Shown here piece by piece: positions 11,867 through 19,788 of a DNA stretch of 35,268 bases. The DNA is from Rhodopila sp. GTDB lineage: Bacteria; Pseudomonadota; Alphaproteobacteria; Acetobacterales; Acetobacteraceae. The position numbers and the translations under genes are program-made. The first letter of the stretch is position 1; every line of letters begins with the position of its first letter. The notes below the pieces were generated by a model, which was not told where the DNA came from, made no database searches, and was given only the letters and a program-made list of their open reading frames with translations. The stretch covers positions 1 to 35,268 of the forward strand of contig JARLIN010000315.1 in NCBI GenBank assembly GCA_031291715.1, written 5' to 3'.

Positions 11867-12624
11867 TGGAAAAGATCCTCCTCAGGCGGCCGTATCACGT
11901 CCGCCACCGGCACATTCGGCGCGCGCCACGTCAAGCCTCTCACGACGACGACGGGTTGCGCTTCCGCCGCCTGACCCTGCAACAACGAGGCGGCGGCGGC
12001 AATCTCATCCGCGAAACCGATGATACTGACCTCCAGCGTGCGGCCGAACAGATCGGGCTGGCCGCGCAGGTCGATCACGGACGGTATGCCGGCCGACCCG
12101 ATTGCCACGCCAGCCGTGCCGCGACGCCAGGCGCGGCCGAAACTGTCACTGATCACCACCCCGACATCCGCATGCTTCGCCAGCGCGGAACGGATCGCCT
12201 CGGCCGACCCGTCCGGATCCACTGGCAACAGCAGGGCACGGTGCCGGCCATCGGGTTCGGCAACGTTGGACTGATCGACGCCGGCATTGGCCATCACGAA
12301 ACCCAGCCGGTGCTGCATGATCATCAGGTTCGGCCGGCTGCGGACCACTTTCACCGAGTCCGACAGCACGACCTCCACAATCCGTGGATCCTTGCCCACC
12401 TCCGCCGCCAGCGCGATCGCCCGCGGTGACGGCACGACGTCAGCCAGATCGACGGTGCGTCCCTCGGCCTTCGAGACGATCTTCTGGGCGATTACCACCA
12501 CGTCGCGGTCCCGCAAGACCTGGCCGGCGCGTTCCAGGCCGGCCAGAATCAGGGCGGGCAGATCGTCCCCGGCCCGCACCATCGGCAGGCCAGGGAGTGC
12601 GAAGAGCTCCAGACGGGCGGTCAT
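11863..12624 (-). CDS. cofE: Coenzyme F420-0:L-glutamate ligase (CofE), single domain
   Basis: 253 aa; VVIAQKIVSKAEGRTVDLADVVPS, ISDSFGRAWRRGTAGVAIGSAGIPSVIDLRGQPDLFGR; ATGA overlap with cofD. Confidence 0.95.
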   Translation of the reverse strand: MTARLELFALPGLPMVRAGDDLPALILAGLERAGQVLRDRDVVVIAQKIVSKAEGRTVDLADVVPSPRAIALAAEVGKDPRIVEVVLSDSVKVVRSRPNLMIMQHRLGFVMANAGVDQSNVAEPDGRHRALLLPVDPDGSAEAIRSALAKHADVGVVISDSFGRAWRRGTAGVAIGSAGIPSVIDLRGQPDLFGRTLEVSIIGFADEIAAAASLLQGQAAEAQPVVVVRGLTWRAPNVPVADVIRPPEEDLFQ

Positions 12625-12625
12625 G

Positions 12626-13633
12626 TTACCCGAAGCGTTGGCGCAGCTTCGGCAGCACCAGTTCCCCGTAGATCTTCAGGAACCGAGCCTGATCATTGCC
12701 GGGGGCGTGGAACACCAGATGCCGGAAACCCATGTCGATATACGGCTTGATCTTCTCGATATGCTCATCCGGGTCCGACGACACGATCCAGCGGCTCGCC
12801 GCCCGTTCGATGGGCAGGGCGTCCGCCAGCCGCTCCATCTCCTTCGGGTTGTGCACCGTCATCTTCTCTTCCGGGGTCAGCGCCAGCGCCGCCCAGATGC
12901 GCGTGTCCTCCAACGCCCTTTGCTTATCGGTGTCGAAGGACACCTTCATCTCGATCATCCGGTCGAAATCCGGCTTCGGCTTGGACGACAGGGCCAACCC
13001 TTCCGCCACGTTGGGCAGCAGGGTCTCGGTATACAGGTCCCACTTCTTGCCGCTGGTGCAGATGAACCCATCCGCCATCCGCCCGGCATACTTCGCGACC
13101 TGAGGCCCGGCGCCGGCCACATAAATCGGCAACGGCGCGCCCGGCTTGTCGTAGATGGTGGCGCCCTGGGTCTTGTAGTACTCACCCTCGAACGTCACCT
13201 CGTCCTCCGACCACAGCTTGCGGATCAGGCTGATCGCCTCCCGCAGTCGGGCGAAGCGTTCCTTCATTTCGGGCCATACCATACCGGTGGAGGGAACCTC
13301 ATTCAGCCCCTCCCCCGTGCCGACCCCCAGGATCACGCGGCCGGGGAACATGGACCCGAGCGTCCCGAACACCTGAGCAATCACCGAGGGATGATAGCGG
13401 AAGGTCGGCGTCAGCACGCTGGTGCCCATGACGATGCGTTGCGTGCTGGCCCCCAGCGCGCCCAGCCAGGCCAGAGCCGACGGCGCATGCCCGTTGGTAT
13501 GGTTCCACGGTTGGAAGTGATCGCTCACGAACACGGAATCGAAGCCCGCCTGCTCCGCCGCAACCGAGAAATCCAACAACAAGCGGGGAGCGAACTGTTC
13601 CGCCGAGGCCTTGTATCCAAGCTTCAAGGTCAT
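12626..13633 (-). CDS. fgd: F420-dependent glucose-6-phosphate dehydrogenase (FGD)-like LLM protein
   Basis: [106 protein letters not shown]; resembles mycobacterial FGD1 as recalled. Confidence 0.88.
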   Translation of the reverse strand: MTLKLGYKASAEQFAPRLLLDFSVAAEQAGFDSVFVSDHFQPWNHTNGHAPSALAWLGALGASTQRIVMGTSVLTPTFRYHPSVIAQVFGTLGSMFPGRVILGVGTGEGLNEVPSTGMVWPEMKERFARLREAISLIRKLWSEDEVTFEGEYYKTQGATIYDKPGAPLPIYVAGAGPQVAKYAGRMADGFICTSGKKWDLYTETLLPNVAEGLALSSKPKPDFDRMIEMKVSFDTDKQRALEDTRIWAALALTPEEKMTVHNPKEMERLADALPIERAASRWIVSSDPDEHIEKIKPYIDMGFRHLVFHAPGNDQARFLKIYGELVLPKLRQRFG

Positions 13634-13711
13634 GGACCCGTCTCCTTCAGTTGGCTTCACGCTACCGCCGCCTCGGTGTCGCGGCAATCCACGCCGGGCA
13701 GGCGACAGGTG

Positions 13712-13728
13712 TGCAAACCATCTGCGCA
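13712..13728. promoter_or_regulatory. Candidate NtrC-type enhancer site
   Basis: Minus-strand TGCGCAGATGGTTTGCA: TGC(A/G)C...TGCA half sites at 17-bp spacing, about 109 bp upstream of the predicted nasT TSS. Confidence 0.35.
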
Positions 13729-13801
13729 GTTGTTGACGCATGTTTAGGCGGTCGGAAACGACCTCAACCGCCGCTCCTGGCCAAATCCGCCATGCTGCGG
13801 T

Positions 13802-13818
13802 GCGGCATGGACTTTGCG
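13802..13818 (+). promoter_or_regulatory. Candidate sigma-54 promoter of nasTS
   Basis: GCGGCATGGACTTTGCG: GG and GC separated by 10 nt, with GGCA and TTGC elements; 35 bp before GTG start. Confidence 0.45.
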
Positions 13819-13853
13819 TCAATGACTTTCATGCGTAGCAGCGATGCACACCG

Positions 13854-14429
13854 GTGAAAGTTCTGCTGGCCGACGACGATGCCGAACGGGCCGGTGCCAT
13901 CGCGCGCATCCTCGCCGCCGACGCCGGGCTGAGGGTCGTGCGCCTCAAGCCCGGCGAGTCACTGGCCGACGCGGTCGTCTCCCTCGCCCCGGACGTGGTG
14001 CTGGTCGATATGGCACGCCCCGACCGCGACGCGCTGGACGGCATCCGTCAGGTCGTCGCCCTCAACCCACGGCCGGTGGTTCTGTTCGTGGATGAGGACG
14101 ACCCAACCTTCATGGAGGAAGCGATCAGCGCCGGCGTTTCCTCCTATAACGCGATCGGCATGCCGCCACCGGACGTCAAACCGATTCTGCGCGCCGCGGT
14201 CGCGTTGTTCCGTCGACATCAGCAGGCGCAGGATGACTTAAAGCATGCCCAGGGACGCCTGCAGGAGCGCGCGATTATCGACCGGGCCAAAGCCCTGTTG
14301 ATCAAGCAGCGCCGCCTGAGTGAGCCCGACGCCTACAAGTGGCTCCGCCGCACCGCCATGAGCAGTGCTCGGCGTATCATTGACGTCGCGAACGAACTCA
14401 TAAGGGATATGGAAGGGAGCGCGGGATGA
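13854..14429 (+). CDS. nasT: ANTAR-domain response regulator / antiterminator, NasT
   Basis: GTG start; receiver-like N-terminus, C-terminal ANTAR ERAIIDRAKALLIKQRRLSEPDAYKWLRRTAMSSARRIIDVANELI. Confidence 0.92.
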   Translation: MKVLLADDDAERAGAIARILAADAGLRVVRLKPGESLADAVVSLAPDVVLVDMARPDRDALDGIRQVVALNPRPVVLFVDEDDPTFMEEAISAGVSSYNAIGMPPPDVKPILRAAVALFRRHQQAQDDLKHAQGRLQERAIIDRAKALLIKQRRLSEPDAYKWLRRTAMSSARRIIDVANELIRDMEGSAG

Positions 14430-15523
14430 GCAAGCCGATCCGCGTCGGGCTGCTGAGACTGGTTGATAGCGCCCCCGTCATCATCGCCGAAGCCGATGGG
14501 CTGTTCCGCCAGCACGGCCTCGAGGTCCAAATCAGCATCGAGCCGTCATGGTCTAACATCGCCGATAAGCTGACGTATGGCGTCCTGGATGCCGCGGTGA
14601 TGCTGCCACCATTGGCGCTCGCGGCCTGCGCCGGGTTGCGAGGACCAAAAGCCCGCCTGGTGGTGCCAATGTCGCTCAGTCAGGGCGGCAATGCCATCGT
14701 GGTGAGCCACGACGCCGCCAAGAGCCTGACGGCGGGCTGTTCACAGCCTCGGCTTCGCGTTCTGGAATGGCTCAAAGCCCAACAGGCTCGGCCTCGTTTC
14801 GCGGTGGTGCACGCCTTCTCCACACATAATCTCCTGCTGCGTTATTGGCTGGCATCCGGCGGCGCCGATCCGGACCGCGATATCGAAACCGTCGTCATTC
14901 CCCCAGAAAATGTGGTCGAGGCTCTCGCCGCGGGACGCATCACCGGCTTCTGCGCGGGCGCCCCATGGGGGGATGTGGCAGAGCGTCAGAACGCCGGACG
15001 CATCTTGATCGGCACCTCGGTGATCTGGCCGTTCCATCCGGAGAAATGTCTGTGCGTCGGGGAAGCCTGGGCCGAAGCCAATCCTGATCTTCTGCACCAT
15101 CTTCTCTGCGCCGTGCTGCGCGCCCAGATCCGCTGCGACCGGCCGGAGGAAGCGCCGGCGATTGCGCGCTTATTGGCTGATCCGGACGGCCTGCGGTTGC
15201 CGGAGGAAGCCAGCAGAGCGGCGCTGCCGGGCGGATCGGGGGCTGAGTTGATTCGATTCCATACCAGGGAAGCGTGGTTCCCTGCGCGAGCCCACGCGGT
15301 CTGGTTCCTCGGCCAGATGCGGCGTTGGCGCTGGCTGGATGAGCAAACCGATCTCGAAGGTTTAGCGGCGCGGGTTTATCGGCCGGATCTCTTGGCTTCG
15401 GCCGTGGATGCAGAAGGCCTTTATCCCGCAGCCAGCCTGCCGTCACTCGAGGGGACGGCGATGCTGCCACTGCCCGATGATGATGAATTTGCACCCAATA
15501 TGCATGGACTATCGAGACGATAA
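14426..15523 (+). CDS. nasS: Nitrate sensor / periplasmic-binding-like protein NasS (NrtA/CmpA family)
   Basis: MSKPIRVGLLRLVDSAPVIIAEADGLFRQHGLEVQISIEPSWSNIADKLTYGVLDAAVMLPPL; ATGA overlap with nasT; no obvious signal peptide. Confidence 0.9.
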   Translation: MSKPIRVGLLRLVDSAPVIIAEADGLFRQHGLEVQISIEPSWSNIADKLTYGVLDAAVMLPPLALAACAGLRGPKARLVVPMSLSQGGNAIVVSHDAAKSLTAGCSQPRLRVLEWLKAQQARPRFAVVHAFSTHNLLLRYWLASGGADPDRDIETVVIPPENVVEALAAGRITGFCAGAPWGDVAERQNAGRILIGTSVIWPFHPEKCLCVGEAWAEANPDLLHHLLCAVLRAQIRCDRPEEAPAIARLLADPDGLRLPEEASRAALPGGSGAELIRFHTREAWFPARAHAVWFLGQMRRWRWLDEQTDLEGLAARVYRPDLLASAVDAEGLYPAASLPSLEGTAMLPLPDDDEFAPNMHGLSRR

Positions 15524-15640
15524 CTCCATATCACCTATAATATATGCATATTGATCCTACTATAATCGTTTAATGGCTATACGTTAGGCATAGCGCTTGC
15601 CAGCATCCGATTAAATCCTGCGCACATCAGCACCATGAAC

Positions 15641-15657
15641 TTGGCATTGATCTTGCT
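15641..15657 (+). promoter_or_regulatory. Candidate sigma-54 promoter of the nitrate/nitrite assimilation operon
   Basis: TTGGCATTGATCTTGCT: close to TTGGCACGNNNNTTGCW with exact GG-N10-GC spacing; predicted TSS about 15668. Confidence 0.65.
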
Positions 15658-15670
15658 GCAGGTGCTAACA

Positions 15671-15772
15671 GAGTTCGGGAAACTCGACGGACCTGCCCAA
15701 CGAGGGGCTTGTGCCGGATCCGAAGCGCCATGCGCTTCAAGCTATCGAACGGCATGCCAACGACGGCTTGCC
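15671..15772 (+). ncRNA. Candidate ANTAR (NasT)-responsive leader RNA with tandem hexaloop hairpins
   Basis: Hairpins: GAGTT-cggga-AACTC (15671-15685); GCCC-AACGAG-GGGC (15695-15708, outer stem 15688-15716); GAAGCGC-cat-GCGCTTC (15722-15738); GGCA-U-GCC-AACGAC-GGC-U-UGCC (15751-15772). Both six-base loops have A1 and G4. Confidence 0.55.
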
Positions 15773-15788
15773 CGCGAGTGATCCACCA

Positions 15789-16997
15789 ATGCACAAGGGC
15801 TTCCTCAAGGCCGGTCATCTGCCGACCCTCTTCGCCTCCTTCCTGTATTTCGACCTCAGCTTCATGGTCTGGGTGCTGCTTGGCCCCCTCGGCGTCGCGA
15901 TCGCCAAGGCGCTGCAGCTCGACCCCGCCCACAAAGGCCTGATGGTCGCCACGCCGGTTCTCGCCGGCGCAGCCCTCCGCGTCGTGCTCGGCCTGTTGGT
16001 TGACCGCTTCAAGGCGAAGCGGGTCGGCATCGGCGCACAGATCGTCGTCATCGCCGGGCTGCTCGCAGCCTGGGGGATCGGCATCGACAGTTTCGCCGCG
16101 ACTTTGCTGCTGGGCTGCGTTTTGGGTCTCGCCGGCGCCTCGTTCGCCGTCGCCCTACCGCTGGCATCCGCCTGGTATCCAGCCGAACACCAGGGCACAG
16201 CGCTGGGTATTGCGGGAGCAGGCAACTCGGGCACAGTCTTGGCCGCCCTGTTCGCACCGGCGATGGCCATCGCGTTCGGTTGGCAGAACGTCATCGGCCT
16301 GGCCGCGATTCCGCTCGTCCTGACGCTATGCATCTTCATTTTCGCCGCCAAGGACAGTCCCAACACGCCGGCGCCGAAGCCATTGGCCGCCTACTTCGCG
16401 CTGCTGAAGGTCGGCGACTGCTGGTGGTTCATGTTCTTCTACAGCGTGACCTTCGGTGGCTTCGTCGGCCTGGCGTCCTCGCTGACCATCTACTTAAATG
16501 ACGCTTACGGCCTCTCGCCGGTCGTCGCCGGTTACTGCACGGCTGCTGTGGTTTTCGTCGGCTCCCTCGTTCGCCCGATGGGTGGAGCGGTCGCCGACCG
16601 GGTCGGTGGTGTCCGCGCCCTGGTGGTCCTCTACACGATCGCCGCCTGTGCCTTCGCGACGATCTCCACCGGTTTGTCCACGATTTATCTGGCGATGCCT
16701 GTTTTCCTTATCGGGATGCTCGCGCTGGGGATGGGCAACGGGTCGGTATTCCAGCTCGTGCCGCAGCGCTTCAGGCGCGAAATCGGCGTCATGACCGGCC
16801 TGGTCGGCATGAGTGGCGGCGTCGGCGGGTTCTATCTCGCCTCCAGCCTCGGCTACTCGAAGCAGATGACCGGAAGCTACGGGGCCGGGTTCCTGGTCTT
16901 TGCCGTGCTGGCGGCCCTGGCTCTCGTCGGCGTCAGCGGCGTGCGCCGGCGGTGGAGCACCACCTGGGGTGAGCTCTACGGCGCGGCTCGGGTCTGA
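15789..16997 (+). CDS. MFS nitrate/nitrite transporter (NarK/NasA family)
   Basis: MHKGFLKAGHLPTLFASFLYFDLSFMVWVLLGPLGV..., GLLVDRFKAKRVGIGAQ, multiple TM segments, VGMSGGVGGFYL. The supplied ORF starts upstream at GTG 15711; ATG 15789 is preferred here. Confidence 0.9.
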   Translation: MHKGFLKAGHLPTLFASFLYFDLSFMVWVLLGPLGVAIAKALQLDPAHKGLMVATPVLAGAALRVVLGLLVDRFKAKRVGIGAQIVVIAGLLAAWGIGIDSFAATLLLGCVLGLAGASFAVALPLASAWYPAEHQGTALGIAGAGNSGTVLAALFAPAMAIAFGWQNVIGLAAIPLVLTLCIFIFAAKDSPNTPAPKPLAAYFALLKVGDCWWFMFFYSVTFGGFVGLASSLTIYLNDAYGLSPVVAGYCTAAVVFVGSLVRPMGGAVADRVGGVRALVVLYTIAACAFATISTGLSTIYLAMPVFLIGMLALGMGNGSVFQLVPQRFRREIGVMTGLVGMSGGVGGFYLASSLGYSKQMTGSYGAGFLVFAVLAALALVGVSGVRRRWSTTWGELYGAARV

Positions 16998-17011
16998 GGG
17001 GAGCTACAGCC

Positions 17012-19453
17012 ATGAACATGATCGCTCCCCGCCGTTCCCGCCTGATCCTGGTCGGGAACGGCATGGCCGGGGTGCGCGCCCTGGAAGAAATCCTGAGCCG
17101 CGCACCGCATGAATTCTCGATCACCGTGTTCGGCGCGGAGCCGCACGGCAACTACAACCGCATCATGCTGTCGCCCGTACTTGCCGGGGAAAAGACGTTC
17201 GAGGCAATCACGACCCATCCACGGTCATGGTATGAGGAGAACGGTATCGAACTGATCACCGGTGAACAGGTCGTCGGGATCGACCGCGTTGCGAAGACTG
17301 TGACGGGTGAGTTGGGAACCACACGTCCCTATGACATGCTGCTCCTGGCCACGGGATCCAACCCCGTGATCATTCCGGTCCCCGGCCATAAACTGAGCGG
17401 CGTCATAGGATTCCGCGACATCGCCGATGTCGATACGATGCTGGCGGCAAGCAAATCCGGCAAACATGCCGTCGTCATTGGCGGCGGCCTGCTCGGCCTG
17501 GAGGCCGCCAACGGCCTGGCGCGGAACGGCATGGACACCACCGTGCTGCATCTGATGCCGACGCTGATGGAACGGCAATTGGATCCGGTCTCGGCCGAGC
17601 TGTTGAAGGCCGACCTGGGCTCCCGCGGCATCAAGGTCATTACCGAGGCAAATACCAAGGCGATCCTGGGCGATGAGCGTGTCGAAGGCGTCGAACTCGC
17701 TGACGGTACACGCCTGGCGGCTGATATCGTGGTTATGGCGGCGGGCATCCGTCCCAATATCGCGCTGGCCAAAGAGTGCGGACTGGCCTGCGGGCGCGGT
17801 GTCCGGGTCGATGACGGCATGCTGACCAGCGATCCGGCGATCTACGCGGTGGGCGAGTGCGTGGAGCATCGCGGTGCGGTGTTTGGACTGGTCGCCCCGC
17901 TGTATGAAATGGCGAAGATCGTCGCTGACAGGGTCACACAGACCGCCGACAGCGACTATGTGCCGGCAGTAACCGGGACCCGCCTGAAAGTAACCGGCAT
18001 CGACATGTTCTCGGCCGGTGATTTCATGGGGGACGAGAACACCGACGATGTGGTGTTCCGCGATGCCGCCCGCGGCGTGCATAAGAAACTGGTGATCCGC
18101 GACGAAAAGCTTATCGGCGCCGTGCTGTACGGCGAGGCACGCGACAGCGCGTGGTATTTCGACCTGATCCGCAATGGAACCGACATTTCCGCGCTGCGCG
18201 ATACGCTGGTCTTCGGACCTGCCGCCGGCACCGGCGGCGAGGCACTGGGTGTCGAAGCACTGCCGGACACAGCGGAAATTTGTGGCTGCAACGGTGTCAG
18301 CAAAGGCACGATCCTGACGGCAATCAGCAAGTTCAAGCTGGCCACGGTCGATCAGGTCCGGTCGCGCACGAAGGCCTCCGCTTCATGCGGAAGCTGCACC
18401 TGCCAGGTGGAGAGCCTGCTGGCCCACGCCCTCGGCGGCGACTACGACGCGACGCCGAAGGTCAAAGCGGTCTGCAAGTGCACAACGGTCGGACACGATA
18501 CGGTGCGCAAGGCGATCCTGGCACAGAAGCTGAAGACCATTCCGGCGGTGATGCAAGCGATGGGCTGGACAACGCCCGATGGCTGCGCGAGCTGCCGTCC
18601 CGCGCTGAACTACTATCTGCTTTGCGCGTGGCCGGGCGAATACGTGGACGATTCCCGGTCACGCTTCGTCAACGAGCGGATGCACGCGAACATCCAGAAA
18701 GACGGTACCCACTCCGTCGTGCCACGCATGTGGGGCGGCGTGACGACCTCCGCTGAGCTGCGGGCAATCGCGGACGTGGTGGACAGGCATCAGATTCCGA
18801 CGGTGAAGGTGACCGGCGGCCAGCGGATCGACCTGTTGGGTGTACGTAAGGAGCAACTGCCGGAAGTCTGGCGCGATCTGAACGCGGCCGGCATGGTTTC
18901 GGGTCACGCCTACGGCAAGGCGCTGCGCACGGTGAAGACCTGCGTTGGCTCCGAATGGTGCCGCTTCGGCACGCAGGATTCCACTGGGATGGGGATCGCG
19001 CTGGAAAAAATGACCTGGGGATCGTGGACACCGCACAAGACCAAGATGGCCGTGTCTGGCTGTCCGCGGAATTGCGCCGAAGCGACCATCAAGGATTTCG
19101 GCGTGATCGCCACCGAGAGCGGCTGGGACCTTTATGTCGGCGGCAATGGCGGCATCAAGGTGCGGGTAACCGACCTGCTTGCAAAAGTAACGACCGAGGA
19201 CGAGGTGCTGGAGTACGCCGCCGCGTTCATGCAGGTCTATCGCGAAGAAGCCTGGTATCTGGAACGCACCGCACCGTGGGTTGAACGCGTCGGCATCGAC
19301 TATGTCCGCGCCCGGCTGAGCGATGCGAGCGGCCGTAAATTGTTGCAAGGTCGTTTCGTGGAAGATCAGCGCTATGCGCAGGCCGATCCGTGGGCCGAAC
19401 GGGCGGCGGGTACCGATGCGCATGAGTTCCGCGCCCTGGCGACGGTGGAGTAA
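17012..19453 (+). CDS. nirB: Nitrite reductase [NAD(P)H] large subunit
   Basis: 813 aa; LILVGNGMAGVRALEEIL, HGNYNRIMLSPVLAGEKT, BFD-like CGCNGVSKGTI, siroheme motif KMAVSGCPRNCAEATIKDFGVIA. Confidence 0.97.
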   Translation: MNMIAPRRSRLILVGNGMAGVRALEEILSRAPHEFSITVFGAEPHGNYNRIMLSPVLAGEKTFEAITTHPRSWYEENGIELITGEQVVGIDRVAKTVTGELGTTRPYDMLLLATGSNPVIIPVPGHKLSGVIGFRDIADVDTMLAASKSGKHAVVIGGGLLGLEAANGLARNGMDTTVLHLMPTLMERQLDPVSAELLKADLGSRGIKVITEANTKAILGDERVEGVELADGTRLAADIVVMAAGIRPNIALAKECGLACGRGVRVDDGMLTSDPAIYAVGECVEHRGAVFGLVAPLYEMAKIVADRVTQTADSDYVPAVTGTRLKVTGIDMFSAGDFMGDENTDDVVFRDAARGVHKKLVIRDEKLIGAVLYGEARDSAWYFDLIRNGTDISALRDTLVFGPAAGTGGEALGVEALPDTAEICGCNGVSKGTILTAISKFKLATVDQVRSRTKASASCGSCTCQVESLLAHALGGDYDATPKVKAVCKCTTVGHDTVRKAILAQKLKTIPAVMQAMGWTTPDGCASCRPALNYYLLCAWPGEYVDDSRSRFVNERMHANIQKDGTHSVVPRMWGGVTTSAELRAIADVVDRHQIPTVKVTGGQRIDLLGVRKEQLPEVWRDLNAAGMVSGHAYGKALRTVKTCVGSEWCRFGTQDSTGMGIALEKMTWGSWTPHKTKMAVSGCPRNCAEATIKDFGVIATESGWDLYVGGNGGIKVRVTDLLAKVTTEDEVLEYAAAFMQVYREEAWYLERTAPWVERVGIDYVRARLSDASGRKLLQGRFVEDQRYAQADPWAERAAGTDAHEFRALATVE

Positions 19454-19458
19454 GCGTC

Positions 19459-19788
19459 ATGGATGGGGCTATATCCGTGTGGATGGATGTCGGACAGCTG
19501 GACGACATCCCCCGGCTTGGTTCGCGCGTCGTCACGACGCCGGCGATCGACATCGCGTTGTTCCGGACAGCGGACGATCGTGTTTTCGCGCTGCATGACA
19601 GATGTCCTCACAAGGCGGGCAGGCTGTCGCAGGGCATCGTGCACAGTGAATCCGTGACCTGCCCGCTGCATAACTGGGTCATCGGCCTGGCCGATGGGCA
19701 GGCGAAGGAGCCGGATGAAGGCTGTGCCCGCACCGTTCCGGTTCGGCTGGAGGATCGGCGCATCCTGCTGGCGGTGGGCGGAGCATGA
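19459..19788 (+). CDS. nirD: Nitrite reductase small subunit (Rieske-type)
   Basis: 109 aa; Rieske CPHKAG...CPLHNW; overlaps nasA by 4 bp. ATG 19483 is an alternative start. Confidence 0.92.
   Translation: MDGAISVWMDVGQLDDIPRLGSRVVTTPAIDIALFRTADDRVFALHDRCPHKAGRLSQGIVHSESVTCPLHNWVIGLADGQAKEPDEGCARTVPVRLEDRRILLAVGGA

Noticed and set aside
13778-13791. 14-mer TGGCCAAATCCGCC shared with 26761-26774, both in intergenic DNA
   Set aside because: Exact 14-mer sharing is expected by chance at about this level in a 35-kb window; spacing does not fit sigma-54 (GG-N8-GC).
15490-15504. TGCACCCAATATGCA as NtrC site for the nitrate operon
   Set aside because: Half-site spacing is 15 rather than 17 bp, and it lies inside the nasS coding sequence about 170 bp from the predicted TSS.
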